A DNA stretch of 64,000 nt from Hippasteria phrygiana (lineage: Eukaryota; Echinodermata; Asteroidea; Valvatida; Goniasteridae), in assembly GCA_037893225.1 (NCBI GenBank), contig JAZGUH010000541.1:496001-560000 (forward strand). The letters run 5' to 3'. Below are positions 1 through 10,200 of the stretch, one piece after another. A program made the translations under genes and the position numbers. The first letter of the stretch is position 1. Each line of letters starts with the position of its first letter. The notes beneath the pieces are model-generated. The model saw nothing but the letters and a program-made list of their open reading frames with translations. It was not told where the DNA came from and ran no database searches.

Positions 1-102
1 AAAGTATAGCAGGGCAGGTGGAAAGAAATTTTGACTGATTTTGACCTTTTAAATAGTAGGAGGGTTAAAGACTTGACGACAGTTTTCTAGCAAATACCCC
101 AC

Positions 103-241
103 CTTCTTGAAAGTCCGTCCTGCCACAACCCCTGATGAGCAGTGCATCTCCAGTGAACGCCAGGACTGGTCTGCCGTTATGATGTAAGACGAAAGTCATG
201 CAGCCGTTAGTATGGCCAGGGGTTGACAGAACGCCCAGCGC
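103..241 (-). CDS. ETHE1: ETHE1 exon 4 with PGHT and [13 protein letters not shown]
   Basis: The exon starts after TTGTAG at 242. It reads [18 protein letters not shown], then [20 protein letters not shown], containing the second His and the Asp iron ligands and the substrate-site Arg. The donor is either GAAG/GTGGGG (ends 103, phase 1) or GGG/GTATTT (ends 98, phase 0). I prefer 103 because the next conserved residue would complete a Gly codon. Confidence 0.9.
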
Positions 242-3200
242 CTACAAGTATGAGAAAAAAACTAAAACCTGAATACAATGCATAACATTCTAGTGGGAAA
301 ATAGGTGCTAAACATTCAGGGAGATATTTGCTACTGCTGTAATCTATCTTTATCACCCAAAACATTCAGTTGTGATATCATGTGCAAAAACCACATGCTC
401 AAAGGGCAAGTTCCCCCCAAAAAACAAACAATTAATAAATAAATATATTAATTAATAAATAAATAAATGAAAATAAAAAATCTGATCTTTTTCCTCATGT
501 TAATGTCATCATCAATTTCCCTAGACAAAATAAGGCTGCAATAATAAACAATAGATCTCTCTCATAGGACGCCATCTTCGTAGGAAAATTACAACTGCGT
601 GTTCAAGGCCATCAGGTGCGTGTGTACAGGTTCTGTATATATATCTCCGAGGACAAGAGGAGAAAGGAAATACAAAGAAACCTTTCAGTCCTCGCAAGTC
701 AAGTCTTTAGTTGAAATCGGTCCTCGCAAGTACAAATACGTGATTAGTCAAGGGGGTTGGGTTATATTAAAGGAACAATAGGCAACACAAAGCATTGTCC
801 TCGGAAGTATTGGGAAAGTACGACTGTGTGTGCGCGCAGTGTGCAAAATATTCTAAACAACGCATGTTTCTTGAAATTTCTTCGAAATACGGCGCAGCCG
901 ATCGCGATGCGCACTACGAAAATTTGACGCCCAAAATGCCGATGCACATGGCAATCTGTAGGAAGTGACGTCATTAATTGAGAGAGACCTATATAGGCTT
1001 GTATCAACACACACAGCAGGAAAGTGTAAGGCCTAATAGGTCTGTCTGTATTTGTGAATGGCCAGAGAGATAACAATTGGCTTCCAACAAAACAGCTCAA
1101 GACATGTAGACTGCACTTTGCTCCTATGTACCATGCACATGTATGAGTCATTCTATAAATTTGTGTGACATTTTTGGTGTGCCCGTTACAAAGTGACATC
1201 TATTTAAGATTTTGCAATTCCGGACACATTCTTTAACACATTAGAGTGATAATGTAAAGCAAATTACTTGCCAAACAAAAAATAGTGTAAAGTCAATTTT
1301 AATGACACTTGATGGAAATTACAAAGGTCAGGTGTAACAGGGACACCAAAAGACTTTTGGACCCCAAATTTATGGAATGACCCGTATACAAGGGCGTTAT
1401 ATTCAGATTGTGTTATGGGTGGTGTTATTAGCCCCTCCTATGCTAGAACTGGTGATGACCAGTTCTAAGACGTCGGGAACAAGTGAATAAAAGAAGCCAC
1501 CAACAGAAAAGTTCTAAAGAGTTGGAGTCCTGGCATATTGTGCATCATTCACTGCAAATCTAGTTGCATGCCCTCTTTGAGATGCTTCTTTAGATCTTTC
1601 GATCCAGATTCTATTTGACTGTCTATTTCAAATTTGTGCTCACTCTCAAACCAAGTTATATTTATCTGCAAAATTCTCTATAATGTTCTCAAATACCCTG
1701 GACCCTAAAGCAATGAAAACAATGTTAAATTTAAGTCTAATTCAAATCTGTTCCCACTCTAAAACCAAGTTATATTTGGATATGGAAACAGTAAGCAGTG
1801 AGCACAGCGAAGAGCTTGCTAACTGCTGACACAAACTTTGCTTAAAACTGTACAGTGGAACGCCGCTATAACGAACACCATCCTTGGCTCCCAAATTTTG
1901 TGTACAAAACTTACTGAACAATGGAAGGCCGCAGCTTTATGTTGAAGAGGGACAGGTGGCTATTATTTCCCCAAGGAATAGAAGGGAAAAGCCAACTGTT
2001 GCTTTAGAATTCGGTAAGCTTAAAAGTATGAACATGTAATTACATGATTCAATGGGCGGCACATGTTCAAAGTCGTCCTAAAGCAACCGCCAGGGCGTGC
2101 AGGGTGACGTGTTGCCAAGATGAATAAACAGTAGTTTCGTACACTGACAATGGTCAAACGAGGCGCACTTCAAATACGACGCAAGAGGGCGCTATTTAAA
2201 AGAACGGACGCCATGTTGAAATATGGGCATTTGGCAGATAATCGCTATAACGAACGATCGCTATAACGAACAAAATCTGTGGATCCCGTGATGTTCGTTA
2301 TAGCAGCGTTCCACTGTACGTGCAAACATTAGCACAACTTGACTGAAGTATTGCTTTCGCTATAATTAGCATAGCTTTCTGCTTACTGCTTAAGCAGCAT
2401 CATTAACTTGATCCTTGCACTGACCTCCAGGTAATTGCCTACGACTAATAATGGCCGCTGTCAAGAGAGGCTTTCTGTAGCGACTGTGTGACTGGTACAA
2501 CCCACCTGATTACCAAAGAGCACTTTATCTCCTTCCCTGATGTACAAGTCTGCCTTGGCACCGCTATCCTTACTGATGACACTCTTGCAATCTGGGAAAT
2601 GCTTCTTCAATTCGCCGGTACCGGTGATGTGGTCTGCATGGCAATGGGTGTTCACTATCAGACAAAATATATAATAATAGAATGAATACAAAAAATAACA
2701 GAATGACCCCTGAACAAAGACACTGACAATTTGGGAGACTGCCAACATAGGGCAAGATAGCTCTAGTTGGTGGAGCGCGGTTATGGTATTCCGGAGGTCA
2801 CAGGTTCAAATTCCGCTCCTGCCAGTTTTCTTTGTTTACTTTCAAATTCAATCAAATTTACCTAGTCAGTTTCCCTTGTGGTTTGTTAAGTAAAAAAATA
2901 AAAATACAGATGGTATTTTTTAAATTTATAGAGTACGAAAAGCCGAATGGGATGAAGCTTCCTTTATACATTCTCAAGACAGCTTCCATTTACTATGTTA
3001 ATTTTTTTTGAGTTTTCTAAGCTTTGGATGCCCTTAGAAATGATGATTCTTGGCTGAGGGACAAGCCAATTTTCCAAGTCTTTAATCAATAATTTTTAAC
3101 CTCAGATATTCAGAATGATTTTGAAGTATAGAACATCTTCTGGCTAATGCTGCTGTGAAAACTAAGAGTAATTTGAATATGCACTGCAGAGAAGGGGTGG

Positions 3201-5393
3201 GTCCTCTTTGTGCCTGTGGTAGGGGTTGTTGTGGGGTCAGTGGAATGCACACCCTTCACCCTAACCCCTGTGGCACTTTTACTGGGAAGTGTCCTCAACC
3301 TGTCAAAGTCCAACACTGTGCAGTAAACCTATGGAACATTCTTTGTACCTAAATAGACAAATTGGGGCATCATAGCTCCATTACATGTACATTTGTGTAA
3401 GTAATGGTGCCAAGGCTCTACAGTCCTGAACCCATCTAAATACAACACAACATGGTGTTGGATTTTGGTGGATTTTGGACAGTTAGGGTTAACCCTAACC
3501 TACCTGAATCCATCAAAATCCATACCCGTTTTGGAGATTTTGGCGGATTCAGGATACCTCCATATTGAAAACTGGGTGATTTTGCTGGATTGAAGATTGT
3601 AAGCCTAGCAGTGCTGCAGGATTTTGATGGATTCAGGATACCTCCATATTGAGCAGTCACCAAAACCAACTTTTTGTGCATGACAAAATAGGTGGATTTT
3701 GGCGGATTCAGGATACTTTCTAGTAAAGTTACCCAAGGGGTTATAGCGTTAAAAGACCAATGCCTTTATTTCACAGACATTGCTGAGGAGGCTACAGATC
3801 GATTTGAAAGACTCCGACTTTGCCGTCTGCCTGTGACTGATGAAGCTTGTTGAATTGCTGTGACCCTCAGTCTGCAAGTCGTCAGAAACAATCTGAAATA
3901 CAAGGAATCTAACAACGGTCACTTCTTACAAGCGAACTTGAGCTTGAGCTGCAGGTCCTCTATGAGGTGTGTGTCTCGTTTGACCAGCTCCAGCACAGGA
4001 TCAATCAAGATGGCGTCCTTTGTTTGTCGGTCGGCTAATAGGTACGTGTAGGTGTAAGACTGGTAGTCAAAGAGCTGCAACACAGAAGGAAAAGATTGAG
4101 CAGACTGTAAAGGTTTTAATCATATCTTTGATTGAAGGAGAAAACTCTATTGCTTTTGTGCCCAGCTGCCAGCAGACAATGGAGCTTGAAGAATTTCTTG
4201 GAAAGGTTTGATGGGTTTGGGCAATGAGTGCGCAGGTCCAGTAGAGGTACGGGTTTGTTTGAGGGAGACAAAGATCTTCTATCTGTAGATGATTTGCGAT
4301 ACAAGTTGCTCAAAACTGCACACTTTCACCATACTTCTGTCAGCATCAAAACTGTCCTGATAGGGGTTAAAAGCATACACAGCGGAACACGTTTGGCAGC
4401 CTCTGGGGGATGCTTGGAACGTTCTGTTGGGAATGCTTAGGCTGTCCTAAATATCTTGTTCTTATAGATAGAGTATGTTGGGGAAAAATGGGGAAAATAT
4501 TGATGTGAACAATTTCCACAGTTCAGGCTGAGAAAGTGGTCCACTAAAAAGTAGACACTAAAAAAATTCATTACAATGAATTAACTTGCTGCAAACTGCT
4601 GACTGGATTGACCTGAAATATACAAATCAATAAAATTAGCTGGCCTAACATTTTAAAACAACAAGCAAGATATTTCTCAAAGGCAAATGACAGTGGTACA
4701 AGAAACAAACATGTGGGGGACACACAAGCATGTAGGGGTGGATGGAGAAACACAAAAGATGGATTAAGGGCCAAGGTAGCGTAGCTTGTAGGTGAACATC
4801 AAAGGGAATATTTATTTCTATTCTTTCTGGTAATGAAACCAAGGCTTCCTCAAAAGTGCAAAAACCCGAAGAAACCTGTTGGAAAATGAGGAAGAAATGT
4901 TAAGTTTTAGAGTTGGGAGGGAAACCCCAGAATAATATTCTGGGGAAAGCCCACGATATCAGACTGAAAATCCACTCCAAATGTTGGCCCTGGTGGGATT
5001 CGAACCCGGGTCACAGTGGTGGAAGGTGAGGAAAGTACCACTACGACAACCCAACTCCCCAAAGAGAAAGGATGGGACAGTAAGAAACAACGGATTGTGG
5101 TTTGGGTGAGGAAGAAAAAAAAATCAAAGTAAACAAAAGTTGGCATACATTCTCTTGTTGCCTACCTGTCGGAAAAGCAGTTCAGCTGGCATTTGTACAA
5201 TGGAGGACATACACCTCAATCCTGTTGGCTGGATGGGTCTTGTCACAGACGGACGTACATTTCGGAGGTTCTGCCTGTGGCAGCATGCAGGCACAAGCAG
5301 GAAGGGGCGTTGAGCCAATGTGGATAGGGCTACAGCTGGGCAGAGCCCAGAGAGTTTTGTTGTCCTGCGTAAGAGTCTCGGGAGAACATTCAT
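103..5393 (-). CDS. ETHE1: ETHE1 persulfide dioxygenase, 5' part of gene (four exons, 3' end outside window)
   Basis: The gene encodes the mitochondrial matrix non-haem iron dioxygenase that oxidises glutathione persulfide to sulfite in sulfide detoxification. Exons 5166-5393, 3930-4074, 2506-2654 and 103-241 join in phase (0, 1, 0, then probably 1) to about 220 residues. The first 60 or so residues are rich in Arg, Ser and Leu and poor in acidic residues, as in a mitochondrial presequence. Then come FTYLL-like YTYTYLLAD, the metallo-beta-lactamase-fold motif THCHADH (residues 127-133), PGHT (182-185) and [16 protein letters not shown] (203-218). By family knowledge the iron ligands are H128, H184 and D206, and R215 matches human R163, which is mutated in ethylmalonic encephalopathy. 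The remaining roughly 80 C-terminal residues lie left of base 1. The gene is divergent from ATXN10. Identity is very likely; the donor at 102/103 is the least certain junction. Confidence 0.93.
242..1850. other. ETHE1 intron 3, left part
   Basis: This is AT-rich intron without recognisable coding sequence. It has an A-rich stretch of short TAAATAAATA units at about 428-472. The segment at 1780-1850 resembles one arm of a dispersed repeat rich in TGCTAAGC and GCTTAGCA, which continues after the element at 1851-2318, so that element probably landed inside an older copy. Confidence 0.5.
1851..2318. mobile_element. Non-autonomous pogo/Tigger-like MITE
   Basis: The ends form terminal inverted repeats starting TACAGTGGAACGCCGCTATA and finishing in the complement GCGTTCCACTGTA. 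The TATAACGAAC motif is repeated inside both ends (about 1870, 2243 and 2260). TA at both outer edges fits a TA target duplication. There is no coding capacity. Tc1/mariner-pogo affinity is inferred from the TA and the CAGTGGAAC-type terminus. Confidence 0.75.
2506..2654 (-). CDS. ETHE1: ETHE1 exon 3 with metal-binding THCHADH
   Basis: The exon is 149 bases between acceptor CTGATAG and donor GTGGGT. The split codon makes Leu where human has Val, then [17 protein letters not shown] follows, containing the HxHxDH motif that supplies the first iron histidine. [15 protein letters not shown] follows, as in ETHE1. A tRNA-derived SINE sits about 40 bases upstream of the acceptor in the sense of the gene. 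Confidence 0.95.
2697..2905 (+). mobile_element. tRNA-derived SINE, family A, copy 1
   Basis: A leader CTGAACAAAGACACTGACAA is followed by a degenerate tRNA body at about 2752-2826. The body has a Pol III A box (TAGCTCTAGTTGGTGGAGC) and B box (GGTTCAAATTCC). It is followed by TTTTCTTTGTTTACTTT and an A-rich tail. The A box has an extra T and the acceptor stem is imperfect, so this is a SINE and not a working tRNA gene. Confidence 0.75.
3440..3720. repeat. Degenerate GGATTTTGGTGGATT repeat with telomere-like core
   Basis: Several copies of a unit like GGATTTTGGCGGATTCAGGA surround an inverted TTAGGGTTAACCCTAA at about 3485-3500. Related words (ATCCTCCAAAATCC, GTTAGGGTTAA) form the tandem array at 18.2-18.7 kb, so the two loci probably share an origin. 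Confidence 0.5.
3930..4074 (-). CDS. ETHE1: ETHE1 exon 2
   Basis: The exon is 145 bases, preceded by TTGCAG and followed by GTAAGA, and carries a single base over into the next exon. It encodes [16 protein letters not shown], then [14 protein letters not shown]. That is the first strand pair of the metallo-beta-lactamase fold, and the IDPVLE segment is strongly conserved in ETHE1. Confidence 0.93.
4905..5075 (-). mobile_element. tRNA-derived SINE, family B, reverse copy in ETHE1 intron 1
   Basis: Read on the minus strand it gives GGGAGTTGGGTTGTCGTAGT, a B box inside GACCCGGGTTCGAATCCC, and a tail GTGGATTTTCAGTCTGATAT. The same architecture recurs at 32.9-33.1, 53.0 and 58.0-58.2 kb. Confidence 0.7.
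4925..4945. repeat. 21-bp perfect palindrome inside SINE tail
   Basis: CCCCAGAATA and its exact complement TATTCTGGGG are separated by one A. The palindrome sits in the tail side of the reverse-oriented SINE that follows. Confidence 0.7.
5166..5393 (-). CDS. ETHE1: ETHE1 exon 1: start codon and mitochondrial presequence
   Basis: The ATG reads from 5393, and 76 codons end at CAG followed by GTAGGC (phase 0). The product begins [16 protein letters not shown] and ends AELLFRQ, which aligns with the ILLRQ that precedes the catalytic domain in human ETHE1. The leader is roughly 50 residues longer than in human, and its basic, hydroxylated composition fits import into mitochondria. An internal Met in LRCMSSIV could be an alternative start. 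Confidence 0.85.
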
Positions 5394-5841
5394 TTTCCTG
5401 ACCTGTACAGGAATACACAGTCAAGATCAAGTAAACTTGAGATACAAACTTACAAGGTTTTAAGTAACTGAATCAGAAACTGTGTGTACTCATACTACAC
5501 TATAAATTTTGCTATTTAATGTTCAAACTGGTAAAAAAACAGATATACATATGAAGCTCTCATACTTTAAAGGTAGTGTACATGATGATTGGTCATTGTT
5601 GCAATTTTCAATTTCAGAAATGGGCAGATTTGGGGGTAGTATTTTATAGGAAATATCGTTCCACTGATCTGTTCAAAGTTTTGCATTCTTGGATGCCGAA
5701 AAAACGAGAGAAAAACGACATTCGTTTTCAACCGTCGGGCGGCAGTTAATTGGATTTATTATAGCGCCCTCTTATAAAATAAGCAACATTTTTGTAAACG
5801 GGATCATTTTCACTAGACGACTGTAACCCGTAACCCCGTTT

Positions 5842-6302
5842 ACTGAAGGCGTGTTTGTTTCACGCAGATCCGGAGCGCGATCAGTGATCCGGAGCGTCGA
5901 AAGCTGCTCCGGATCACGTTTTTAGTGATCCTGCTCGCGAGGTGGGTTCGCAAGATTCAAAATGGCGACGTGCGAGACGGACAGGGAAAAGTGACGGTAT
6001 TTTTTCGTAGATTTGAAGCATTTAACGAGCTATTGTGACAGTATTTACTCATAAATAATTATTTTACAGTGTATTTTTGTTATAAAAGCTATGTACGATT
6101 TATTTACTTTTCTGGAAATACTAGATAGTTTATCATGAAAATAGCCCCACAGAATCTAATTCTAAAGCAGACGACATTGACAATTTGTTGTCGTGTAATA
6201 CAAATTCTCCCAGCATGCAACCGAGAGGGATTCGCGATCCTGTTTGTTTTCGTTCGGCTCTGGATCACCTCCCGATCCGTGTGAAACAAACAGGCCTCCA
6301 GT
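5842..6302. mobile_element. MITE with GTTTGTTTCAC inverted ends
   Basis: The left end ACTGAAGGCGTGTTTGTTTC matches the complement of the right end (ACTGGAGGCCTGTTTGTTTC) with few mismatches. GATCCGGAG words repeat inside both ends. It is about 460 bp and non-coding. No clean target duplication is seen, so the superfamily stays open. Confidence 0.65.
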
Positions 6303-6404
6303 GTTACCTAAAGACCAAACTCAGGCATGGGTGATAGATCGGTTTGTTGTCAACAGCCTGTGTGTGCTGCGTGCATGTATCCGAAGGGAAGAAGCTAGCT
6401 TTTA

Positions 6405-6632
6405 GGCCGTGTCCGAAATGGGCGTCTAACAGCTACGGCTTCGTCACGCGTAGTTGTAATGGACGAATACTACTACTAGTACTAGACAATATCCCAAGAC
6501 AAGCGATTCGGACGCAGCCTAAAGCTGTGTCCGAATCGGGTATTTTGTGGCTGCGGCTTCGGTTTTTGCATTGGCGAGCTGCGGTGTATAGCCATAGCCG
6601 TAGACCGAAACGCCCGTTTCGGGAGCACGGCC
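6405..6632. mobile_element. MITE with GGCCGTGTCCGAAA ends (Harbinger-like)
   Basis: GGCCGTGTCCGAAATGGGCG at the left pairs with ACGCCCGTTTCGGGAGCACG-GCC at the right. The flanks are TTA and TGA, compatible with a 3-bp target duplication typical of PIF/Harbinger. An internal GCTGTGTCCGAATCGGGTAT looks like a second, nested end. Confidence 0.6.
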
Positions 6633-6883
6633 TGAAGTAAAAAACAGAACACACGAAAACACGTACACACGTGCCTCTTATATCTAGACGTCTTTTACGA
6701 CTTTTAAGCAATACACGGGTCAGCCTGTGTGGCACCCGACTATAGAAACAATCGTTATGTTCCCTGACTTCATGCTTGGATAATGGACGTCATAAATACG
6801 AAGGCACCATGCTATCATCATTGACGCACAAACTTTGATTTGTCTGTACGTGCGGGAAAATTGATCCAACTTCCAAGTTGAAA

Positions 6884-7017
6884 ATGATGATGAGCCAAAT
6901 AACTGAAGCTGTGGAAGGAATTGATGTCTCTCGGGATTTGCTGTGCGAGGAAAGAATAGCAACAATCGTGACCGAATTGCAGAAAATTTCCGAGTTGGTA
7001 AAGCAACGTAATGTCAG
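6884..7017 (+). CDS. ATXN10: ATXN10 exon 1
   Basis: Three consecutive ATG codons start at 6884, so any could initiate. The reading frame gives MMMSQITEAVEGIDVSRDLL and ends with AG before GTAAGT (phase 2). N-terminal sequence is poorly conserved in the family, so the call rests on phase agreement with exon 2, the good donor and the upstream in-frame stop. Confidence 0.8.
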
Positions 7018-7169
7018 GTAAGTAACGTTACAGTGAGTTAATTAGTTTCATGAGCACGGTAAGTGGTAAGGGGCGGGGCATCAGAAACAGCTGAGATTTG
7101 CGGGGGCAGTTTATGGGATGCACCAGTTTCACAGGGGACATTTTAGGGGGGAAAATACAGTATGGGGGT

Positions 7170-7200
<31 letters not shown>

Positions 7201-10200
7201 AGGAAGCATACCGGCCTCAGGCCCCTAACTATGGGGCGATTGTGTAGTGGAAAAGGGGTGTTCCATATCCGGCCATCACTTGGACCTCATGCACAATCTG
7301 TACACAGTCTATGGGCCATGACAGAAAAAGTATTTTCAAAGAAAAAGTTGAAATGTTTTCCCTCTTAAATTCGTGTTTCTTCATCAGATTTACACCTCTT
7401 GGTAGTTGTTAAGTCATATAAGGGAAAATAAGTGATGGCCGGATATGGAACTCTTTCCGTGTAGTGTATTAATATTAAACGTAGTGTAGGCCTACCCCTA
7501 GAAATATGTGGCTCCTACCAGAACCCCATAGAAAGAAGCCTATTTTTCCCATAGGCTAGTACAGCAAGAATAAGAAAGTCATTTCCATGCACTCACGTTT
7601 ACATTGTGCGCACGAAAACCGCTGCACAGTTTTCCAAAAAAATCCGTAATATCATCATTTACATACTCACCTTGTGTGCGTCAAGCAAACGATCACCGGA
7701 AGCGGTTCAAATTTTCGAAAAAAGGTGAAAAAAATCTCTGATCCGTACTGACAGCGAATGACACGACATGCAAGATGCGACTGTTGCCGGCCGTCCGGGT
7801 CATGTGCGCGGGTCGGACCAGACAAGCTCTTTTAGTGAATGAAAATTGAGGTAGATTTAGTCAAAACTGTTGCAATAATACATTAGAAGGAACATTTATC
7901 TACATGCTGATTAAATTTTAGGTCATAATATCGTATAGGGACCGAGCTACAGTTAATTTTAAAAAGTTGATTTTGTGTGGTGGCAGAATAAGAAATGTTT
8001 TAACTTGCGTTTGGGTGTCATACCTATTTATAGTCACGCACGTTAGGGCCCTGTTCCCTATATGGGAACAAAAATTGACTTTTAGGTTATAGGTATTGCC
8101 AAACTAACTAGTTTAATAGCGACATTACAAACCAACAGCGAACAGGTATGTCGTAGATAAAGCGCGGGGTTCAAGTTTTTGAGGGAAATTTTGGCATGTT
8201 TGGTGTAAAGCGACGATGAAGACGACAAAATGCGATCACCACAACGCACAATAACATGCAAAACCGCGTTGATTTGCATGGCAACCGTGACTGCCGTAAA
8301 GCAAGTAAAAAAATTTTCTACCGCAATAAACTTCAAAATTACAAAAAAAGATGTTTTGGTTTTGGTTGAAAAAGTCATTTTGGAATGAGAAAAATACCCT
8401 TGACTCAAATTTGATCAAAACTAATTAAGGGCCCTACACTACACAATCGCCCCTACCGGAGCCCCATAGATAGCAGCCAAAAATTGCCATCTCATAGGTT
8501 ACTACTACAAGAATAAAAACTATTTTTCATGCACTCTGCACACAAAAAACGCTGCAAAGTTTACCCCAAAATCAGTCTGTTACTTATTGGCATATTCACC
8601 TTGCTTGCGCACACCAGAGAATCAGTCGAATCGGTCTCAATTTTTTAAAAAGGGGTGAACAAAAAATCGCTATGCCAGACTGAAGCAATATGAATCACAT
8701 GAAGCAACGTGGCCAGGTACAAAGGTCAGACATGGGCCATCACATCACAGGGCCTCTTGATTATTCATGTGAAATCTCAACAAAGTTTAAAACTTGGATT
8801 CGATTTTTCAGGAAAAAAGTAAGGAAAATTCACTTTTAATAATACAAACACCTGTTGTTCTTTTGGCCAGTCCTTTGGGTATTTACTTCAATAGTCCCCG
8901 ACGTCCTTTCAGTTTAAGCATTGTTCTCTTGAAATCCTTAATTTTTTAGATCTCAGTTGTCAGGGACAACCCTCAAGAAGTTGTGTAGCGTCATTGGACA
9001 CTGTGTGACACCTGTAGATGCCAGCAGGTATATTCCTCTCGTCAGCAGTCAATCAGTCCCACCGGTTTGCTCCTGGAGCTTAAGGTGCCTCAGGAATGCG
9101 TGTGTGGAATCCCCACCGAACCAACCAATTATATGGTGAGTCATACATATCTGGGAGTTGAAATCAACAAGAAATTGAGCTGGGCAGATCATATAAACGC
9201 AAACATCTCCAAAGCAAACAAAATATTGGGTTTACTACGTAGGAATCTTTTTAGCTGTTCTGCGGAAGTTAAGGAAACTGCCTACAAAACTTTGGTTAGA
9301 CCTAAACTGGAGTACTGTTCAAGCATATGAGATCCATACCATCAAGACTACATAAATAGACTTGAAGCAGTACAATGTAGAGCAGCAAGATTTGTGTGTA
9401 AAGATTTCAGTTGTAGAAGTAGTGTTTCAGCTATGATTTCCAAACTGAAATGGAAGTCTCTGGAGGAGCGTAGAACTATCTCTAGATTGACTCTACTCTA
9501 CAAGTCTATTCACCAGTTGAATTGGTTGCAATTGATACAGATCAGTATCAGTCTGTATCAGAAGGACCCAAAAAAAAACACGGAAATCGTCTTCAATTTC
9601 ATTTATTCACCAGGCAGCGAAAAAAGACTGTTTTAAGTTTTCTTTCCTACCAAGAACAACTACTCAATGGAATCTTCTTACACCGGACATCAGAGAATCT
9701 AAGTCAGTTGATATATTCAAAGCTCATCTTAATAGGCTCAACATCTCATTAACTGTTAAAGGGGGATATTACTAAAATTATTGTCTGTCACTGCCACGTT
9801 GCGCCTGCAACTTTATATATCCCTACGAGGAGATTGTTGCAGTATAAAGCAGAAGCAGTGAGTATTATATGGTTACCCAAGAATTACTGATTTTAGAGAT
9901 TCTTGGGATTGACCTGAAACGTGGACCCAACTCTAACTTGAGTCCTATTATTTATTTGTTTTGTTAAGTGAGATTTGACCTGAGTTATAAGGGCTGAAGA
10001 TTCTGACTCAGACTTCATGCCTGGCAGCAGTGACTTAGGCCAAACAAAAAAATAGTTTGTTTACAATAACCCGACCTGGATTTTTGGCAGCCAAATTGCC
10101 GACCTCAAACTTTTTATTGCCATTTAGGTAGTTGATAATTTGAAATGAACACTAGGTTCAATTATTTGCCACGACCATAATAATTTCCACACTTGAAACT

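Larger units (their letters stand above)
5394..6883. promoter_or_regulatory. Shared upstream region of ETHE1 (-) and ATXN10 (+)
   Basis: The two start codons point away from each other across 1490 bases, so this interval must hold both promoters or one bidirectional promoter. I see no clear TATA box. Much of it is occupied by two inverted-repeat elements (5842-6302 and 6405-6632), and the latter is locally CpG-rich (CGTCACGCG, GAACGACG-like words). The regulatory role is inferred from position only. Confidence 0.5.
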
